Positions 47,175-56,077 of a stretch of 64,000 nucleotides of DNA are shown here, piece after piece. Under the pieces are notes generated by a model. It did not search any database. It had not been told where the DNA came from and saw nothing but the letters and a program-made list of their open reading frames with translations. The stretch is from positions 1 through 64,000 of the forward strand of contig NZ_BMPH01000014.1 in NCBI RefSeq assembly GCF_014647495.1, read 5' to 3'. Positions within the stretch are counted from its first letter, which is position 1. Each line of letters opens with the position of its first letter. This DNA comes from Glutamicibacter protophormiae (GTDB lineage Bacteria > Actinomycetota > Actinomycetes > Actinomycetales > Micrococcaceae). The position numbers and the translations under genes are program-made.

Positions 47175-47257
47175 AAGGCCGGCCCCGCGCCCGGGCGGAA
47201 AGTTGCGCCGCGCTCCGCGGGCGGAATAAGCGTCCGGGCGCGAGCGTCATACTTAGC

Positions 47258-48367
47258 ATGCCTCAAAGTAAACTCTTCGCTCCAGTCACCATTCCCACCC
47301 GCGCCGGACGGGGCTTGGTGCTGCGCAACCGCACGGTGCTGCCGCCGATGTGCCAGTACTCCATCGAACAGCGCGACGGCGTGCCGACCACCTGGCAGCT
47401 GGTGCATCTGGGTGCGCATGCCCAGGGCGGCTTCGGCCTGGTCATCGCCGAGGCCACCGCGGTGGCACCCGAAGGACGGATCTCGGACCTGGACGTCGGG
47501 CTGTGGAACGAGCGGCAGGCCGACGCCTGGAAGCCGGTCACCGAGTTCATCCATTCCCAGGGAGCCGCCGCGGGCGTGCAGCTGGCCCATGCCGGGGCCA
47601 AGGCCTCGACCTACGGCTGGCTCAAGGAATACGATGACGCCGGCAAGACCGGAAGCCTCGCCCCGGAAGACGGCGGCTGGCAGACCCTGACCTCGACCCC
47701 GAGCGACCTGCACGGACTGGATCCGGCGGTCCAGATGACCGCGGAGCAGATCGCAGAGTCGGTGCAGGACTGGGCCGCGGCCGCGCAGCGCGCCGACCGG
47801 GCCGGATTCGACCTGATCCAGATCCACGCCGCGCACGGGTACCTGATCCACCAGTTCCTCTCCCCGCTGACGAACCAGCGCACCGACCAGTACGGTGGAA
47901 GCTGGGAGAACCGCACCCGCTACCTGCGTGAGATCGTGCAGGCCGTCGCGGCCGTGTGGCCGCAGGAGAAGGCCCTGGGCATCAGGTTCTCCGGAGACGA
48001 CTGGGTCGAGGGCGGCTGGCGCATCGCTGACACGGTTCGGCTGGCCGAGGAGCTCTACGCCGAGGGCGTGCGGGCCTTCGACCTGTCCAGCGCAGGGATC
48101 GGCCCCTTCCGCGGCCCCAGCGGCCCCGGATACCAGGTGCCGCTGGCCCAAGCGGTCAAGCAGGCGCTGCCCGCGGACGCATTCGTCACGGCCGTCGGCG
48201 GGATCACCGACCCCGCGCAGGCCGAACAGATCCTGGTGACCGGCCAGGCCGACGGCGTGAGCGTGGGACGTGCCGCGCTGGGCGACCCGCAGTGGCCGAA
48301 CCGGGCCGCCAAGCGGCTGGGAGCGGCCATGGCGTCCCCGGCGCAGTACTGGCGGGGCCGCTGGTAA
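47258..48367 (+). CDS. NADH:flavin oxidoreductase, old yellow enzyme (YqjM type)
   Basis: 369 residues, FMN TIM barrel. YqjM-class marks: Cys32 in PPMCQYS, HLGAHAQGGFGLVIAEATAV, HAAHGYLIHQFLSPLTNQRTDQYGGS and GGITDPAQAE. It reduces activated C=C bonds and some xenobiotics using NAD(P)H, likely in oxidative/electrophile defence. ATG 47258 is used because homology begins there; the SD is weak. Confidence 0.9.
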   Translation: MPQSKLFAPVTIPTRAGRGLVLRNRTVLPPMCQYSIEQRDGVPTTWQLVHLGAHAQGGFGLVIAEATAVAPEGRISDLDVGLWNERQADAWKPVTEFIHSQGAAAGVQLAHAGAKASTYGWLKEYDDAGKTGSLAPEDGGWQTLTSTPSDLHGLDPAVQMTAEQIAESVQDWAAAAQRADRAGFDLIQIHAAHGYLIHQFLSPLTNQRTDQYGGSWENRTRYLREIVQAVAAVWPQEKALGIRFSGDDWVEGGWRIADTVRLAEELYAEGVRAFDLSSAGIGPFRGPSGPGYQVPLAQAVKQALPADAFVTAVGGITDPAQAEQILVTGQADGVSVGRAALGDPQWPNRAAKRLGAAMASPAQYWRGRW

Positions 48368-48506
48368 ATTCGGCGTGCCATGCTGATTTCAGCAGAACCT
48401 CGACATACTTTCCGCTTACCTCTTCCTGCATCTGAATAGTGATGTTAGGTTAGTGCCACGGATCAAGTCGCATCGCGGCGGGAGTCGCGTGCGGAAGGGA
48501 GTCAGC

Positions 48507-49637
48507 ATGGCACTACGCGCGGATTCTAATGGAATCGACGCTTCGCTCTACCGAAAGACCGGCCCTTGGAGCACCGTACTGGTCGATGCTTCGCTGGGGA
48601 ACACATCCGCTCAAGAGGCAGCTGATAATCTTCCCGACAAGGTAGCGAAATTGCTCAAAAGCCAGCAGGCCAGCACGGAAGACATCGGCGCAGTCACTGG
48701 CGCACTTGAACCAGCGCAAGGCATGCGCGCACCGGTCGCCCGCTTCATCGCCGTCCATGACGGAGAAGTCCTGCTGAACGAGCTGCTTCCCGGGCTGAAG
48801 GTTCAATTGCCGTCGGTCGATGTCGGACCGTTCCCGAACTTCACTGCGCTGGCGCGATCCCGCGGCGGCTCGTTCTCCTACCTCGTGGCAGAGGTCGGAC
48901 GTGACGGCGGCGAAGTCCATCTCTACAACACCACTTCACCCGAACGCGTTGCCAGCCGCGGCATCGTCGGCGCACCCGAAGAAATCCGCCACGCACGCAA
49001 GGTGCCCGGCGAATACGACCAGCCCAAGGCCCAGGCCGCGGCGGATGAAATGATTCGGCGGAACACGGAGGAAGTCGCCGACCTCATTAATGACATGTGC
49101 CGCGACAACTACATCCGGCTGATCGTCCTCTCCGGGGATATCAAGGCCCGCGAGGCCGTCGCCGGTGCGCTGCCGGTGACCCTGCAGGAGTATGTGGAGG
49201 TCATCGACGCGCATACGCGTACCGGAGGTGCGGATGCCAAGCAGGTCCAGCAGCATATTACGAAACTCGTGGACGAGGTGAAGGCAGCGGCCGTCGCAGA
49301 CCTCGAGGCCCAGGTCGCCGCGCAGGCCGGCAACGGGCGATCCCTGCTGGCAGTGGGGCTCGACGAAGTCGTCACCGCCCTGCAGTCCGCCCAGGCCGAA
49401 GTGGTGCTGGTCGGGCAGTACCAGGACGAGCACACCCTGCGCGCGCTGAGCGCCGAACCATGGGTTGCACACCAAGAAGGAGATGATCACGCAGACCTGG
49501 TGGTCGGCGAATGGCCGGCACCGGAGGTCCTGCTGCGGGCCACGGCCCTGACCGACGCAACGATCCGCTACGTCCCGGACATGGACATGCCCGACGGCGC
49601 AGGCATCGCAGCACTGCTTCGATGGGCCAAGTCCTAG
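48507..49637 (+). CDS. Rv2629-like bacterial eRF1-family protein (possible ribosome hibernation factor)
   Basis: 376 residues resembling mycobacterial Rv2629 and the bacterial/archaeal eRF1-like (baeRF) families. The sequence has an N-terminal domain (WSTVLVDASLGNTSAQEAADNLP), a middle domain (SRGGSFSYLVAEVGRDGGEVHLY) and a C-terminal Rossmann-like part (NYIRLIVLSGDIKAREAVAGALP... ALQSAQAEVVLVG). No GGQ motif is seen, so it is not a release factor. Related bacterial proteins include the Balon group that seals dormant ribosomes; function here is inferred. ATG 48507 follows GGAAGGGAG. Confidence 0.78.
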   Translation: MALRADSNGIDASLYRKTGPWSTVLVDASLGNTSAQEAADNLPDKVAKLLKSQQASTEDIGAVTGALEPAQGMRAPVARFIAVHDGEVLLNELLPGLKVQLPSVDVGPFPNFTALARSRGGSFSYLVAEVGRDGGEVHLYNTTSPERVASRGIVGAPEEIRHARKVPGEYDQPKAQAAADEMIRRNTEEVADLINDMCRDNYIRLIVLSGDIKAREAVAGALPVTLQEYVEVIDAHTRTGGADAKQVQQHITKLVDEVKAAAVADLEAQVAAQAGNGRSLLAVGLDEVVTALQSAQAEVVLVGQYQDEHTLRALSAEPWVAHQEGDDHADLVVGEWPAPEVLLRATALTDATIRYVPDMDMPDGAGIAALLRWAKS

Positions 49638-49660
49638 GAACCAGCCGCACTTAACCAACC

Positions 49661-49692
49661 AAGCGTGGGAAAGCCTCGGCGATCCCACGCTT
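49661..49692. terminator. Hairpin terminator after the Rv2629-like gene
   Basis: AAGCGTGGGA (49661-49670) pairs with TCCCACGCTT (49683-49692), 10 bp with a 12-nt loop, between convergent genes. Confidence 0.6.
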
Positions 49693-49726
49693 GCCTATGC
49701 CTGCGGCCCCACCGCCGGGACCGGCG

Positions 49727-50914
49727 TTATCGGGAGTTCCCGTGCCGCTCCTGCCCGCCGGGTCCGTCCGGCCCGGGCGCTCCAGGCTGGCCGGGCTCCA
49801 GCGGCTGCTGCGGGACCCCGCCCGGCCCGGGCCGGTAGGCCGGGTGCTGGCCGGGGAAGTTCCCGCCTGCCTCGGGCGCCCAGTAGGCCTGATGCTGCGG
49901 GGTCACCGGGTAGGCGATGGGCCATGGCTGCAGCAGGTGCTGGTCGGTGCGGCGGCGCGGTGCCGGCCCGACGCTGCGCTGAATGTCCTTCTTCTGCGCG
50001 ACCTTGACCAGCAGGACCGTCAGGATGGCGGTCATCGCGCCGGAGATGAGCAGCGAAACCGGGTCCGAGCCCTCGGCGTTCAGGTCCACCAGGCCGACCG
50101 AGCCGAGCAGGAACAGCGAAGTGTTGTTCACGACGTGGATGGCGATCGCGGCTTCCAGCCCGCCGGTGCGCCAGGTCAGATAGCCGGCGGCGATGGCGAA
50201 GATCGCCACGTCCAGCAGGCCGTAGATGTCGTACAGGTGCCCAGCGGTGAACAGCGGCACCGGCAGCAGGATCGCGAAGAGCGGGTGCTTGAACCAGCTG
50301 CCGATGACCTGCATGAACGCTCCGCGGAAGACCAGTTCCTCGGCCGCGCACTGCAGCGGGGTCAGCAGGATGACCAGCAGGGCGTAGAACAGGGGGCTGT
50401 CAGGGATGCTGCTGGCAGGCACCTGCGCGCCCCCGCCCACGTCGAGGGCATCCAGGATGAACGTCAGCGCGAAGTAGGCGGCATAGACGATGCCGCTGAC
50501 GGCGAAGGCCGTTCCCATCCACCCCCAGCGGATCTTCCCGGCGACCGAAACCAGCAGGCAGACCGGCTTGGCGCCGAGCAGGAGATAGGCGAACCACACC
50601 GAGGGGATCATCACGATCAGCGAGACCATCAGGATGGAGAACATCATCGGGTCGGCCATGTCCATGACGGTCAGCTGCTCCAAGGCCGCGGCGTCATCGC
50701 TCCAGAAGACTGGGTTGAACATCATCATCACGAGGGAGATGAGGGCGACGACGATCGACAGCACCGCGAAGAACCCGGCGGCCGTGCCCAACAGCGCCAG
50801 CGGGCGCCACCAGCGGTAATTTTCCTCGCGCCGCAGGAGTCTGTGGAACTCGTAGCGCGGTTCATCAACTTCTTCGGCCGGGGCAGGGAGCCCCGCATTT
50901 GATGTCATGCTCAT
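49727..50914 (-). CDS. CPBP-family intramembrane metalloprotease
   Basis: 395 residues, about eight membrane helices. The Abi/CAAX-protease motifs are present: AAEELVFRG (EE..R), the TAGHLYD His and IHVVNN (H..N). It may cleave a membrane substrate or modify a secreted peptide. A Pro/Gly/Gln-rich tail of about 85 residues follows. ATG 50914 has GGAGAA upstream. It diverges from the YibE/F gene. Confidence 0.82.
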   Translation of the reverse strand: MSMTSNAGLPAPAEEVDEPRYEFHRLLRREENYRWWRPLALLGTAAGFFAVLSIVVALISLVMMMFNPVFWSDDAAALEQLTVMDMADPMMFSILMVSLIVMIPSVWFAYLLLGAKPVCLLVSVAGKIRWGWMGTAFAVSGIVYAAYFALTFILDALDVGGGAQVPASSIPDSPLFYALLVILLTPLQCAAEELVFRGAFMQVIGSWFKHPLFAILLPVPLFTAGHLYDIYGLLDVAIFAIAAGYLTWRTGGLEAAIAIHVVNNTSLFLLGSVGLVDLNAEGSDPVSLLISGAMTAILTVLLVKVAQKKDIQRSVGPAPRRRTDQHLLQPWPIAYPVTPQHQAYWAPEAGGNFPGQHPAYRPGPGGVPQQPLEPGQPGAPGPDGPGGQERHGNSR

Positions 50915-51065
50915 GCATCCATTCTCCCGGTGCAGTCCTCCGAAAAGCATGAGCCTTCCGGAGGATCTCTGCGCTCATCCCCGAGAGGCAGGCACCTGCT
51001 GTTTTCCCGAGCTGATTAGACTTGGGGACGACAACTTTGACTCGAATGATGCGGAGAACGCACCC

Positions 51066-52343
51066 GTGGGCCACCACCATCACGACGAACCCATCTTGCA
51101 GGATCCGCAGCGGCGGCGCCGCGCCTCGATCATCCTCTGGGCGCTGCTCGCCCCGATCGGCGCCCTGGCGCTGGTCATGGTCATCGCGCTGTGGCCGCAG
51201 GGGAACTATGACAAGTTCGCGCTCTCGGGCTCCACGGACACCACCGGCGGAGCGGTGATGGCCACGGGCACCGTGACCCGCTCGGTGTTCCAGGACTGCC
51301 CGTCCTCGCAGGGTCTGGAGGACGTCGGTGGCAAGGTGCTTGAATGCACCGTCACCTACGTGATGCCCGATGACGGCGGTGCCGAGATCCAGCTGGAAAT
51401 CCCGCAGGAGACCCTGCAGTCGCGCGAGGCCAGGGCGGGGGATTCGCTGCGCTACCTGGATCTGTCCAAGGTGGGGTCGAATTCCGGAACGGATTTCGTG
51501 TTCGTGGACTTCGTGCGGACCTTCCCGATGGCCCTGCTGGCCATCGCCTATGGCCTGGTCGTTGTGCTGGTGGCCGGCTGGCGCGGGGCCAGGGCCATGA
51601 TCGGGCTGATCGGAGGCATCGCCTTCATGATCGTGTTCATGATTCCTGCGTTGCTGGAGGGCGGCAATCCGATCCTGGTGGGCCTGACCGGGGCCACGGC
51701 GATCATGTTCGTCGCGTTGTATTTCGCGCACGGGCTGAATGCCAAGACCTCCACCGCGCTGCTGGGCACGCTCTTCGGCCTGGGCGTGACGGCGGGGCTC
51801 GCGCTGTGGCTGACCGATGCGGCGGCGTTGACCGGTGCGCACGACGAGGCGGCCATGACGCTGTCCACCGTCGCTCCGCAGATCTCGCTGCCGGGCTTGC
51901 TGATCTGCGGCGTGCTGATCGGCGGCATGGGTGTGCTCAACGACGTGACCATCACCCAGTCGGCCACGGTCTGGGAACTGGCAGAGTCCGCGCCGAAGGC
52001 CACCGCCACCGAGCTCTTCCTGCGCGGCATGCGCATCGGGCGCGACCACATCGCCTCCACGGTCTACACCATCGCCTTCGCCTACGCCGGCGCTGCGCTG
52101 CCGGTGCTGGCCATTGCGGCGTTGAGCAACCAGGGCTTCGGCACCACCCTCAGTTCGGGGGAAATGGCCGAGGAAGTCATCCGCATCCTGATCGGTTCCA
52201 TCGGGCTGGTGCTGGCAATCCCGGTGACCACCGGGATCGCGGTGCTGGTGGTCAAGGCCACCGGAACCGGCGGCGCGCATGGAAAATCACTGGGCGGAAG
52301 AGGCCGCCGAGCGGCGCTAAGTGCGAATCATTCTCATGAGTAA
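51066..52343 (+). CDS. YibE/F-like membrane protein
   Basis: 425 residues. After a His-rich start (GHHHHDEP) there is one hydrophobic helix, an extracellular beta-rich part (GTVTRSVFQDC... KVLECTVTYVMPDDGG with a Cys pair), then about seven helices with TGATAIMFVALYFAHGLNAKTSTALLGTLFGL and GGMGVLNDVTITQSATVWEL of the YibE/F type. Function is unknown; lactococcal YibE/F has been linked to peptide export. GTG 51066 follows GGAG. The znuA-like promoter lies over its 3' end. Confidence 0.8.
   Translation: MGHHHHDEPILQDPQRRRRASIILWALLAPIGALALVMVIALWPQGNYDKFALSGSTDTTGGAVMATGTVTRSVFQDCPSSQGLEDVGGKVLECTVTYVMPDDGGAEIQLEIPQETLQSREARAGDSLRYLDLSKVGSNSGTDFVFVDFVRTFPMALLAIAYGLVVVLVAGWRGARAMIGLIGGIAFMIVFMIPALLEGGNPILVGLTGATAIMFVALYFAHGLNAKTSTALLGTLFGLGVTAGLALWLTDAAALTGAHDEAAMTLSTVAPQISLPGLLICGVLIGGMGVLNDVTITQSATVWELAESAPKATATELFLRGMRIGRDHIASTVYTIAFAYAGAALPVLAIAALSNQGFGTTLSSGEMAEEVIRILIGSIGLVLAIPVTTGIAVLVVKATGTGGAHGKSLGGRGRRAALSANHSHE
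52322..52336. promoter_or_regulatory. Zur-like zinc box upstream of the zinc-binding protein
   Basis: TGCGAATCATTCTCA on the plus strand matches the Zur consensus (TGAAAATGATTTTCA and its complement) at 12 of 15 positions. A second related sequence, TGTAGAATAGTTCTCA, lies about 10 bp downstream. They are within and just past the 3' end of the YibE/F gene, 53 bp before the zinc-protein start. Confidence 0.6.
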
Positions 52344-52388
52344 TGTAGAATAGTTCTCAATAGCGCACCTGAACTAGAAAGTTTCCTC

Positions 52389-53387
52389 GTGAATAACCGC
52401 TCAATCCTCGCCTCACTTGCCCTTGTCCCCGTCGCAGGCCTGCTGCTCTCCGGATGCTCTGCCGATGCGCAGGGTACGCCGGAAGACTCGGGTGTGAGCA
52501 TCGTGGCCACCACGAATGTCTACGCCCAGATCGCCCAGGCGGTAGCCGGCGAGCATGCAGAAGTCAGCGAGATCATCACCTCCACGGCGCAGGACCCGCA
52601 CTCCTACGAGCCGACGGCCCGCGACAAGCTCGCCGTCTCCCAAGCCAGCGTCGTACTCGCCAATGGCGGGGGATACGACGCGTTCATGGACACGCTGGTC
52701 CAGTCGCTGCCCCAGGAACAGCGCGAGAAAGTCTCGCTGATGCACGTGGTCGATTCCTCCCCGGTCGCAGCCGAGGAAGCCGCAGGCCACGAGGGCGAAG
52801 CCGAGGGCCACGACCATGCCGACGACCACGACCACGCCGGCGAGGAGGGCCATGGGCACGAGCACGCCGAGTACAACGAGCATGTCTGGTACGACCTGGA
52901 ATCGATGAGCGCGCTGGCCGATGCCCTCGCCGCCGAGCTGGGCAAGCAGGACGCGGCCAACGCCGCCGCCTATACCGAGAACGCCCGGGCCTTCGACACG
53001 GGCATCAAGCAGCTGAGCGGCGAGCTGGCCGCCGCCGGGCTGGAAGGCAAGAGCTACCTGATGACCGAACCGGTGCCCTTCCACCTCCTGGAGGACGCCG
53101 GCATGGTCAACAAGACCCCCGCCGGCCTGAGCGAAGCCATCGAGGAAGGCGAGGGGATCGCCCCGCTGACCCTCAAGAGCGCCGAGGACCTGCTGTCCGG
53201 CAAGGGCGTGGACATGATGGTCTACAACGTGCAGACCGAAGGCGCCGAGACCAAGGCCCTGGCCTCGGATGCGCGGGACGCCGGGGTTCCCGTGGTGGAA
53301 CTGACCGAGACGATCACCGACGGTTCGAGCTACCTGGAATGGATGCGCGGGAACATCAATTCCCTCGCCTCCGCGCTGAAGGGCTAG
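52389..53387 (+). CDS. Zinc ABC transporter substrate-binding lipoprotein, ZnuA/AdcA type
   Basis: 332 residues. Signal and lipobox LLSGCS, then the cluster A-I fold: VVATTNVYAQIAQAVAGEHAEV, DPHSYEPTARD (zinc His), a His/Asp/Glu-rich loop at about 138-160 (HDHADDHDHAGEEGHGHEH) and NEHVWYDLESM (second His). It scavenges Zn2+ outside the membrane. A Zur-like box precedes it. No znuB permease or znuC ATPase follows; the next gene is unrelated, so partner proteins must be elsewhere. Confidence 0.9.
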   Translation: MNNRSILASLALVPVAGLLLSGCSADAQGTPEDSGVSIVATTNVYAQIAQAVAGEHAEVSEIITSTAQDPHSYEPTARDKLAVSQASVVLANGGGYDAFMDTLVQSLPQEQREKVSLMHVVDSSPVAAEEAAGHEGEAEGHDHADDHDHAGEEGHGHEHAEYNEHVWYDLESMSALADALAAELGKQDAANAAAYTENARAFDTGIKQLSGELAAAGLEGKSYLMTEPVPFHLLEDAGMVNKTPAGLSEAIEEGEGIAPLTLKSAEDLLSGKGVDMMVYNVQTEGAETKALASDARDAGVPVVELTETITDGSSYLEWMRGNINSLASALKG

Positions 53388-53407
53388 CGCTTACGTAGAC
53401 TTGATGC

Positions 53408-54526
53408 ATGCCGTTGATTCCAACACCCTTCAATCAAGCCGCTGGCAAAGCAAAATCCCTTCTGGCCGAACGCTCGGTGCGGGCCCAGATTGCCGACGCT
53501 TCCCGTGGCCTGGAGAAGGCGGAGGTGGTCCTGTTCTTCGCCGAAGGACCGGGCCAGATCTACCAGCTGGACACCTGGCTGGAGACCTTCGAGCGGCTGG
53601 CCGGCCGGGGGCTGGACGTCGGAGTTGTGCTGATGGACGCGCTCAGCGCCCGGCAGGCGCTGGAATCGACCAGCCTGCCGCTGCTGTTCAGCCGCTCCAT
53701 GGAGCAGATCGAAAAGCAGCTGGCCGCCATGGGCACCAAGGCGGTCTGCTATGTGAACAACTCGCAGCGCAACTTCACCATGCTGCGATTCAACGGCCCC
53801 GCGCACATCCACCTGAACCACGGCGAGAGCGAAAAGGCCTCCATGGTCTCCAACCAGCTCAAGGCCTACGACTACGCCTGCGTGGCCGGCCCGGCCGCGG
53901 TCGAGCGCATCCGGGAAGCCATCCCGCGCTTCGACCTCGCCCACCTGGTGCAGATCGGCCGCCCGCAGCTCGATGCACTGGTGCCCAACGAGCGGAGCAG
54001 CAAGATCCGGGTGCTCTACGCGCCGACCTGGGAGGGCGACTCCCAGGCCATGGCCTATTCCTCCATCACCACACTGGGAGAGCGGATCCTCGCCCAGCTG
54101 CAGGCCGACGACCGCTTTGAAGTCCGCTTCCGCCCGCACCCCAAGACCGGGGACGTCTCCGCCGAAGCCCGCAAATCCATTGCCGCGCTGAAGTCGAACT
54201 ACACCGCGCTGATCGACCCCACCGCCGACGCGGGCCAGTCGCTGGTCTGGGCCGACGTGGCGATCTGCGACATCTCGGCCATGTCCTATGACGCGGTGGC
54301 GCTGAACGTGCCGCTGCTGCTGGCGGGGGAGCGGGACTGCAAGTTGCGCCAGGGCTTGCCTGCGGACCAACTGCTCGGCCACGCCAATGGGCTGGCCGAC
54401 CGCGTCGCCGCGCTGGCCGCTTCCGGGGTTTCCGGACGGCAAAAACAGCTGGCCCAGTATTTCTTCGCGACCACCGAACCGGGGGCCGCGACAAAGAAAC
54501 TGGACCAGCTGTTGCGCAGTGTCTGA
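53408..54526 (+). CDS. CDP-glycerol glycerophosphotransferase-like protein (TagB/SpsB group)
   Basis: 372 residues, GT-B like. Features: N-terminal FFAEGPGQIYQLDTWLETFERL, HIHLNHGESEK (substrate site), VLYAPTWEGDSQAM and the C-terminal VRFRPHPKTGD ... WADVAICDISAMSYDAVALNVPLLL stretch typical of TagB/TagF. These enzymes add glycerol phosphate during teichoic-acid synthesis at the inner membrane. No other teichoic-acid gene is present nearby. It starts 20 bp after the zinc lipoprotein stop, so may be co-transcribed. Confidence 0.8.
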   Translation: MPLIPTPFNQAAGKAKSLLAERSVRAQIADASRGLEKAEVVLFFAEGPGQIYQLDTWLETFERLAGRGLDVGVVLMDALSARQALESTSLPLLFSRSMEQIEKQLAAMGTKAVCYVNNSQRNFTMLRFNGPAHIHLNHGESEKASMVSNQLKAYDYACVAGPAAVERIREAIPRFDLAHLVQIGRPQLDALVPNERSSKIRVLYAPTWEGDSQAMAYSSITTLGERILAQLQADDRFEVRFRPHPKTGDVSAEARKSIAALKSNYTALIDPTADAGQSLVWADVAICDISAMSYDAVALNVPLLLAGERDCKLRQGLPADQLLGHANGLADRVAALAASGVSGRQKQLAQYFFATTEPGAATKKLDQLLRSV

Positions 54527-54550
54527 CACCGCGGCGCCGCGGGCAGCAGC

Positions 54551-56041
54551 CTAGCGCTGCTTGAACACCGTGTCCTGCCATTCGCGGTGGGCCGCGGTGT
54601 CATGGGCGATGAGCACGTGCTTGACGTTCGTGTACTCGTCGAAGGAGTACTGGCTCATGTCCTTGCCCATGCCCGAGGCCTTGTAGCCGCCATGCGGCAT
54701 GTCCGAGACGATGATGATGTGCTCGTTGATCCACACGCAGCCGGCCTGGATTTCGGCGCTGGCGCGCATGGCCCGGTTCACGTCCTTGGTCCAGGCGCTG
54801 GCGGCCAGGCCGTACGGGGTGTCGTTGGCCAGCTCGATGGCCTGGTCGTCCGTGTCGAACGGCAGCGCCACCAGCACCGGGCCGAACACTTCGTCCTGCA
54901 CGATCTGGGAATCCTGGGCCGCGCCGACCAGCAGGGTCGGACGGTAGAAGTTGCCCGGACGCTCTACGCGCACACCGCCGGCCAGGGCGGTGGCCCCGGC
55001 GGCGACCGCGCGCTGCACCATGGCGGCGACCTTGTCGGCATGCTGCTCGCTGATCAGCGCGCCCATGTCGGTGTCCTCGTCGGTCGGATCGCCGACCACC
55101 ATGGCGTTCATCAGTTCCGCCACGCGGGTGGTGAACTTCTCGAATACCGAGGAATGCACGTAGGCGCGGGTGGCGGCGGTGCAGTCCTGTCCGGCGTTGA
55201 TCGTCGAGCCGGCCACCGCTCCGTGCGCCGCGGCTTCGATGTCCGCGTCCTCGAAGACCACGAACGGGGCCTTGCCGCCCAGTTCCAGGTGCACGCGCTT
55301 GCCGCTTTCGGCGGCCATGGCCATGATCTTCAGGCCCACCGCGGTGGACCCGGTGAACGACGTCATCTTCACCAGCCGATGGCGCACCAGCGGCTCGCCG
55401 ACCTCCTGGCCCCCGCCGACCACGACGTTGATGACGCCGTCGGGCAGCCCGGCGTCCTTGGCGGCCTGCGCGAACAGCAGAGTGGTGCCCGGGGTCAGTT
55501 CGCTGGGCTTGAGCACGATGGTGTTGCCCGCGGCGATCGCCGGCAGCACCTTCCATGCGGCCATCTGCAGCGGGTAGTTCCACGGGCTGATCGAGCCGAT
55601 CACGCCGATGGCCTCGCGGCGCACCATCGAGGTGGTGTTGCCGGCGTAGTCCCCGGCGGCCAGTCCCTGCAGGTTGCGGGCGGCGCCGGCAAAGAAGTTC
55701 ACATTGTCGATCGAGCCGGGCACGTCGAACTGGGTGGACATGCGGATGGTCTTGCCGGTCTGGGCGGTTTCCACCTCGGCCAGCAGCTGCGCCTTGCGTT
55801 CCAGCTCGCGGGCCAGGGCCAGCAGGTGGTCGGAGCGCTCACCGGGGGTGAGCTTGGACCAGGTGGCGAACGCGGCCGCGGCGGCCTGCACGGCCTGGTC
55901 GACCTGGTCGGCGGTGGCGGTGTCCACGTCGATCAGCTTCTGCCCGGTGGCGGGGTTGCTGCGGGTGAGCACCGGCCCCTCGCCGCGCACGAATGAGCCG
56001 TTGATGAACTGGTGGCCGTCGGTGAATTCAAAGGTAGGCAT
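54551..56041 (-). CDS. Gamma-aminobutyraldehyde dehydrogenase (PatD-type)
   Basis: 496 residues. Aldehyde dehydrogenase with N155 (PWNY), K178, E253 (LELGG) and catalytic C287 (GQDCTAA). The gene lies immediately after an FAD amine-oxidase-like gene, so it likely oxidises gamma-aminobutyraldehyde or its gamma-glutamyl form to GABA as part of putrescine breakdown. The succinate-semialdehyde dehydrogenase at 3.7 kb could complete the route. The upstream gene ends 36 bp before the start. Confidence 0.88.
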   Translation of the reverse strand: MPTFEFTDGHQFINGSFVRGEGPVLTRSNPATGQKLIDVDTATADQVDQAVQAAAAAFATWSKLTPGERSDHLLALARELERKAQLLAEVETAQTGKTIRMSTQFDVPGSIDNVNFFAGAARNLQGLAAGDYAGNTTSMVRREAIGVIGSISPWNYPLQMAAWKVLPAIAAGNTIVLKPSELTPGTTLLFAQAAKDAGLPDGVINVVVGGGQEVGEPLVRHRLVKMTSFTGSTAVGLKIMAMAAESGKRVHLELGGKAPFVVFEDADIEAAAHGAVAGSTINAGQDCTAATRAYVHSSVFEKFTTRVAELMNAMVVGDPTDEDTDMGALISEQHADKVAAMVQRAVAAGATALAGGVRVERPGNFYRPTLLVGAAQDSQIVQDEVFGPVLVALPFDTDDQAIELANDTPYGLAASAWTKDVNRAMRASAEIQAGCVWINEHIIIVSDMPHGGYKASGMGKDMSQYSFDEYTNVKHVLIAHDTAAHREWQDTVFKQR

Positions 56042-56077
56042 GTGGGAAGTTCCTTGGTGGTAGTTGCTGGCGACGGG

